A DNA stretch of 26,493 nucleotides from Opitutia bacterium UBA4506 (lineage in GTDB: Bacteria > Verrucomicrobiota > Verrucomicrobiia > Opitutales > Puniceicoccaceae), in NCBI GenBank assembly GCA_002388665.1, contig DGMY01000004.1, positions 1 to 26,493 on the forward strand, written 5' to 3'. A program made the position numbers and the translations under genes. The notes under the pieces were generated by a model. It saw nothing but the letters and a program-made list of their open reading frames with translations. It searched no databases and was not told the origin of the DNA. Shown one piece after another: positions 24,466-26,493 of the stretch (position 1 is its first letter; each line of letters begins with the position of its first letter).

Positions 24466-25551
24466 TCAGTCAAGTTTGTCTGCAACCGGAAAACTGCCAA
24501 GAACTTTAACAAGCGGACAATTCGCCCGCAGTCCTTCCAGTACTTCCGCTACATCCGGGTTGTTTTCGTGCCCGGCAAATTCAATGAAAAATAAATAGTC
24601 CCACGCTTTCTTGCGGCTGGGGCGAGATTCAATACGGCTCAGGTTGATTCCTTTATCAGCAAAAGGACCGAGAGCCTTTTGCAGTGCCCCGGGAGCATCG
24701 GAGATGGAGAGAATCACCGCAGTCCGCGCGCGTTCCTCCGGAACAGCCGGGGTACAATCGGGGCGCCCCAAGACCAAAAACCGGGTAAAGTTGCTCCGCA
24801 CGTCCTGAATACCGCGCTCGAGAACAGGCAAATCGAATTCCGACGCGGCCAAAGCGCTCGCAATCGCTGCGGCCCCTTCCTCTTCAGCGGCGATTTTCAC
24901 CGCTCCGGCCGTACTCGTCGCGTCGATAAGGTCGGCATTGGGAAGATTCTTCGCCAGCCAGGAACGGCATTGTCCCAGCGCCTGATCCTTCGAGTAGACT
25001 CGCTGAATCTGATCCAATGGCTCACGCGAGATCAAGCAGTGCTCGATACTCAACCGGCGCTCAGCGATGATCCGTAGGTCCGCGTCGACCAGAGAATCCA
25101 TAGTCGCAAAGACAGATCCCTGGATCGAATTCTCAACCGGGGCCACCCCGTAATCGACCGCTCCCCGCTCGACCGCGCTAAACACTTCGGGAATCGTTCG
25201 GAAGGCTCGAAATTCGACACTTGAACCGAAACATTCCCGTGCAGCCTGATGGGTGAAGGTGGCTTCCGGTCCGAGGAACCCGATCACCAATTTCTTCTGC
25301 AATGAAATCGATGCGGAGATTATCTCCCGGAAAATTCGCCGCAATGCGGGAGTGGGAAAAGACCCGTCACTGGAGCCCTGTGCCCTTTCCAATACTTCCT
25401 CTTCTCTCGCGGGATCAAAAAACGGAACACCATCCCGCACTTTGGTCTTCCCAATCTCGCCCGCCAGGCGAACCCGCTCGTCCAGCAATCCGACCAGATT
25501 CCGGTCGATTTCGTTAATACGCTTCCGCAGATCGTTCAGAGCTTCATTCAC
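24466..25551 (-). CDS. pheA: Bifunctional chorismate mutase / prephenate dehydratase
   Basis: A 361-residue enzyme for two steps of phenylalanine synthesis: chorismate to prephenate to phenylpyruvate. The AroQ-type mutase domain (about 1-85) starts LRKRINEIDRNLVGLLDERV with the expected catalytic Arg and Lys residues (GKTKVRDG). The dehydratase domain (about 88-265) begins IGFLGPEATFTHQAA and holds the catalytic Thr-Arg-Phe at 256-258 (SNFTRFLVLG). The ACT domain (about 267-355) has SDAPGALQKAL and NLSRIESRPSRKKAW, the Phe-binding GAL and ESRP motifs, so feedback inhibition by phenylalanine is likely. The start is GTG at 25551, overlapping the scpB TGA as GTGA, which suggests translational coupling. 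The layout matches the P-protein class found in many diderms. Confidence 0.95.
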   Translation of the reverse strand: MNEALNDLRKRINEIDRNLVGLLDERVRLAGEIGKTKVRDGVPFFDPAREEEVLERAQGSSDGSFPTPALRRIFREIISASISLQKKLVIGFLGPEATFTHQAARECFGSSVEFRAFRTIPEVFSAVERGAVDYGVAPVENSIQGSVFATMDSLVDADLRIIAERRLSIEHCLISREPLDQIQRVYSKDQALGQCRSWLAKNLPNADLIDATSTAGAVKIAAEEEGAAAIASALAASEFDLPVLERGIQDVRSNFTRFLVLGRPDCTPAVPEERARTAVILSISDAPGALQKALGPFADKGINLSRIESRPSRKKAWDYLFFIEFAGHENNPDVAEVLEGLRANCPLVKVLGSFPVADKLD

Positions 25552-26303
25552 CGCAATTCCTCGTTGTCCAAATCATTTTCATCACTCTCATTCGCCTCTT
25601 CCGGCGCGTCGACTGCTTCCGCCTCCGGTAAACCCATATCGGCCGTATCCGGTGCATCCTCTTCCTCTTCTTCCTGTAGCCACGCATCTAATCGTGACGG
25701 AGAGAGAACGTCCGATGAAGGCAATTCTTCGACGGAACGTATCCCGCAGAAATCCAAAAATTTGTCTGTCGTCCCGTACATGGTGGGACGTCCCGGCAAC
25801 TCAGCGCGCCCTACTGCCTCCACCAGTTGGTGTTCGGTCAGCCGAGCCAGTGCACTGTCAATCGATACGCCTCGAATCCGCTCCATATCCGAGCGAGTCA
25901 CCGGTTGGCGGTAAGCGATAATCGATAGAGTCTCCATGGCTGCAGCACTCAAACGGGCCGGTCGGGGCTCTTTGCGCAGCAAGCGAACCGCATCCGAATA
26001 GGCGGGGCGCACGACCATCCGAAATCCATCTGCGATCTCCGCAACGTCGTACACCGAATTCGCATTTCGCCAATCCTCGCGCAACTCATGGATAATCTCC
26101 CGCAACCGTGAAGTCCCCGGAGGAGGAGGAATGGACGCCTCCCCTTCAAACTCTTCGTCATCGGAACCGTCCTCCGCCTGCTCTGCATCCGCCAGCGATT
26201 GCTCATGCGCCTCGGCCAGCACCCGATGCATCTCCCGCACAGGAAGGGCTTCCGATGTTGAGAAAAGCAAAGCCTCGATGATCTTTTTGAGGTCGGCGGA
26301 CAT
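25548..26303 (-). CDS. scpB: Segregation and condensation protein B
   Basis: A 251-residue ScpB-family protein, a partner of ScpA (kleisin) and SMC in chromosome organisation. Two winged-helix domains are visible: LKKIIEALLFSTSEALPVREM with REIIHELREDW..SVYDVAEIADGFRMVVRP, then LSAAAMETLSIIAYRQPVTRSDMERIRGVSIDSALARLTEHQLVE with GRPTMYGTTDKFLDFCGI, which is the most conserved ScpB block. It has an acidic insert after residue about 38 (EDGSDDEEFEGE) and a long acidic C-terminal tail of about 45 residues, so it is longer than most ScpB proteins (about 180-200). I chose the ATG at 26303; a TTG at 26366 is unsupported. scpA is not in the window. The stop overlaps the pheA start. Confidence 0.93.
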   Translation of the reverse strand: MSADLKKIIEALLFSTSEALPVREMHRVLAEAHEQSLADAEQAEDGSDDEEFEGEASIPPPPGTSRLREIIHELREDWRNANSVYDVAEIADGFRMVVRPAYSDAVRLLRKEPRPARLSAAAMETLSIIAYRQPVTRSDMERIRGVSIDSALARLTEHQLVEAVGRAELPGRPTMYGTTDKFLDFCGIRSVEELPSSDVLSPSRLDAWLQEEEEEDAPDTADMGLPEAEAVDAPEEANESDENDLDNEELR

Positions 26304-26493
26304 AAAACCAAATTTTGATAGAGGGGAAAGTTCCTGCCGACAACAACTTTTCAGTCCGCGCGGCAATCTAAACAGCTATCAGACTAAATAACTAGGCCTT
26401 TCACACCCACACCCTCCGATCCCGATCCGGGGTAGTTGGCGGGGTTGCTGCAATCCAACTGGCTGCCTGAATATCCCCGATTCACAGAATCGA

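Overview
The window is about 26.5 kb of ordinary bacterial chromosome from a Gram-negative (diderm) organism. BamA, an OmpH/Skp-type chaperone and LpxD show an outer membrane with lipid A. The gene families, moderate GC content and start codons that mostly lack a Shine-Dalgarno motif fit the Verrucomicrobiota, perhaps class Opitutia. That placement is inference from style and gene content; no marker alignment was possible. I see no CRISPR array, insertion sequence, prophage gene, integrase or recognisable defence system.

Plus-strand half (about 1.4-12.3 kb, with two exceptions). A minus-strand HI0933/BaiN-like flavoprotein (134-1339) diverges from a HAD-family hydrolase (1450-2124). The hydrolase converges on a minus-strand DoxX-family membrane protein (2215-2628). 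After a gene-poor 0.4 kb come an orphan hybrid sensor histidine kinase (3048-5213) and the tightly packed set nadE, sufE, hemL, copA (5449-11074). The nadE/sufE and sufE/hemL junctions are ATGA overlaps, so translation is probably coupled. A minus-strand tRNA-Gln(UUG) and a membrane-anchored protein with two ABM domains (11325-12263) end this half.

Minus-strand half (12.3-26.3 kb). In transcription order it runs scpB-pheA-alpha-oxoamine synthase, then bamA-ompH-lpxD-prs, then glpF-glpK-glpD, with pyrH last and alone. A plus-strand tRNA-Glu(UUC), followed by a strong terminator-like hairpin that could work in both directions, separates pyrH from the glp genes. The glp genes form a complete glycerol route: uptake (GlpF), phosphorylation (GlpK) and oxidation to dihydroxyacetone phosphate (GlpD). 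The bamA-ompH-lpxD group is the envelope assembly cluster common in diderms, here followed by prs, which makes PRPP.

Most points for a second look are non-coding: a three-tier hairpin between ompH and lpxD, a hairpin in the bamA leader, and clustered palindromes upstream of glpF. Others are context-based: nadE-sufE-hemL coupling, an SPT-like enzyme behind pheA, and the ABM-ABM-membrane architecture. I found no convincing evidence of a new multi-gene system.
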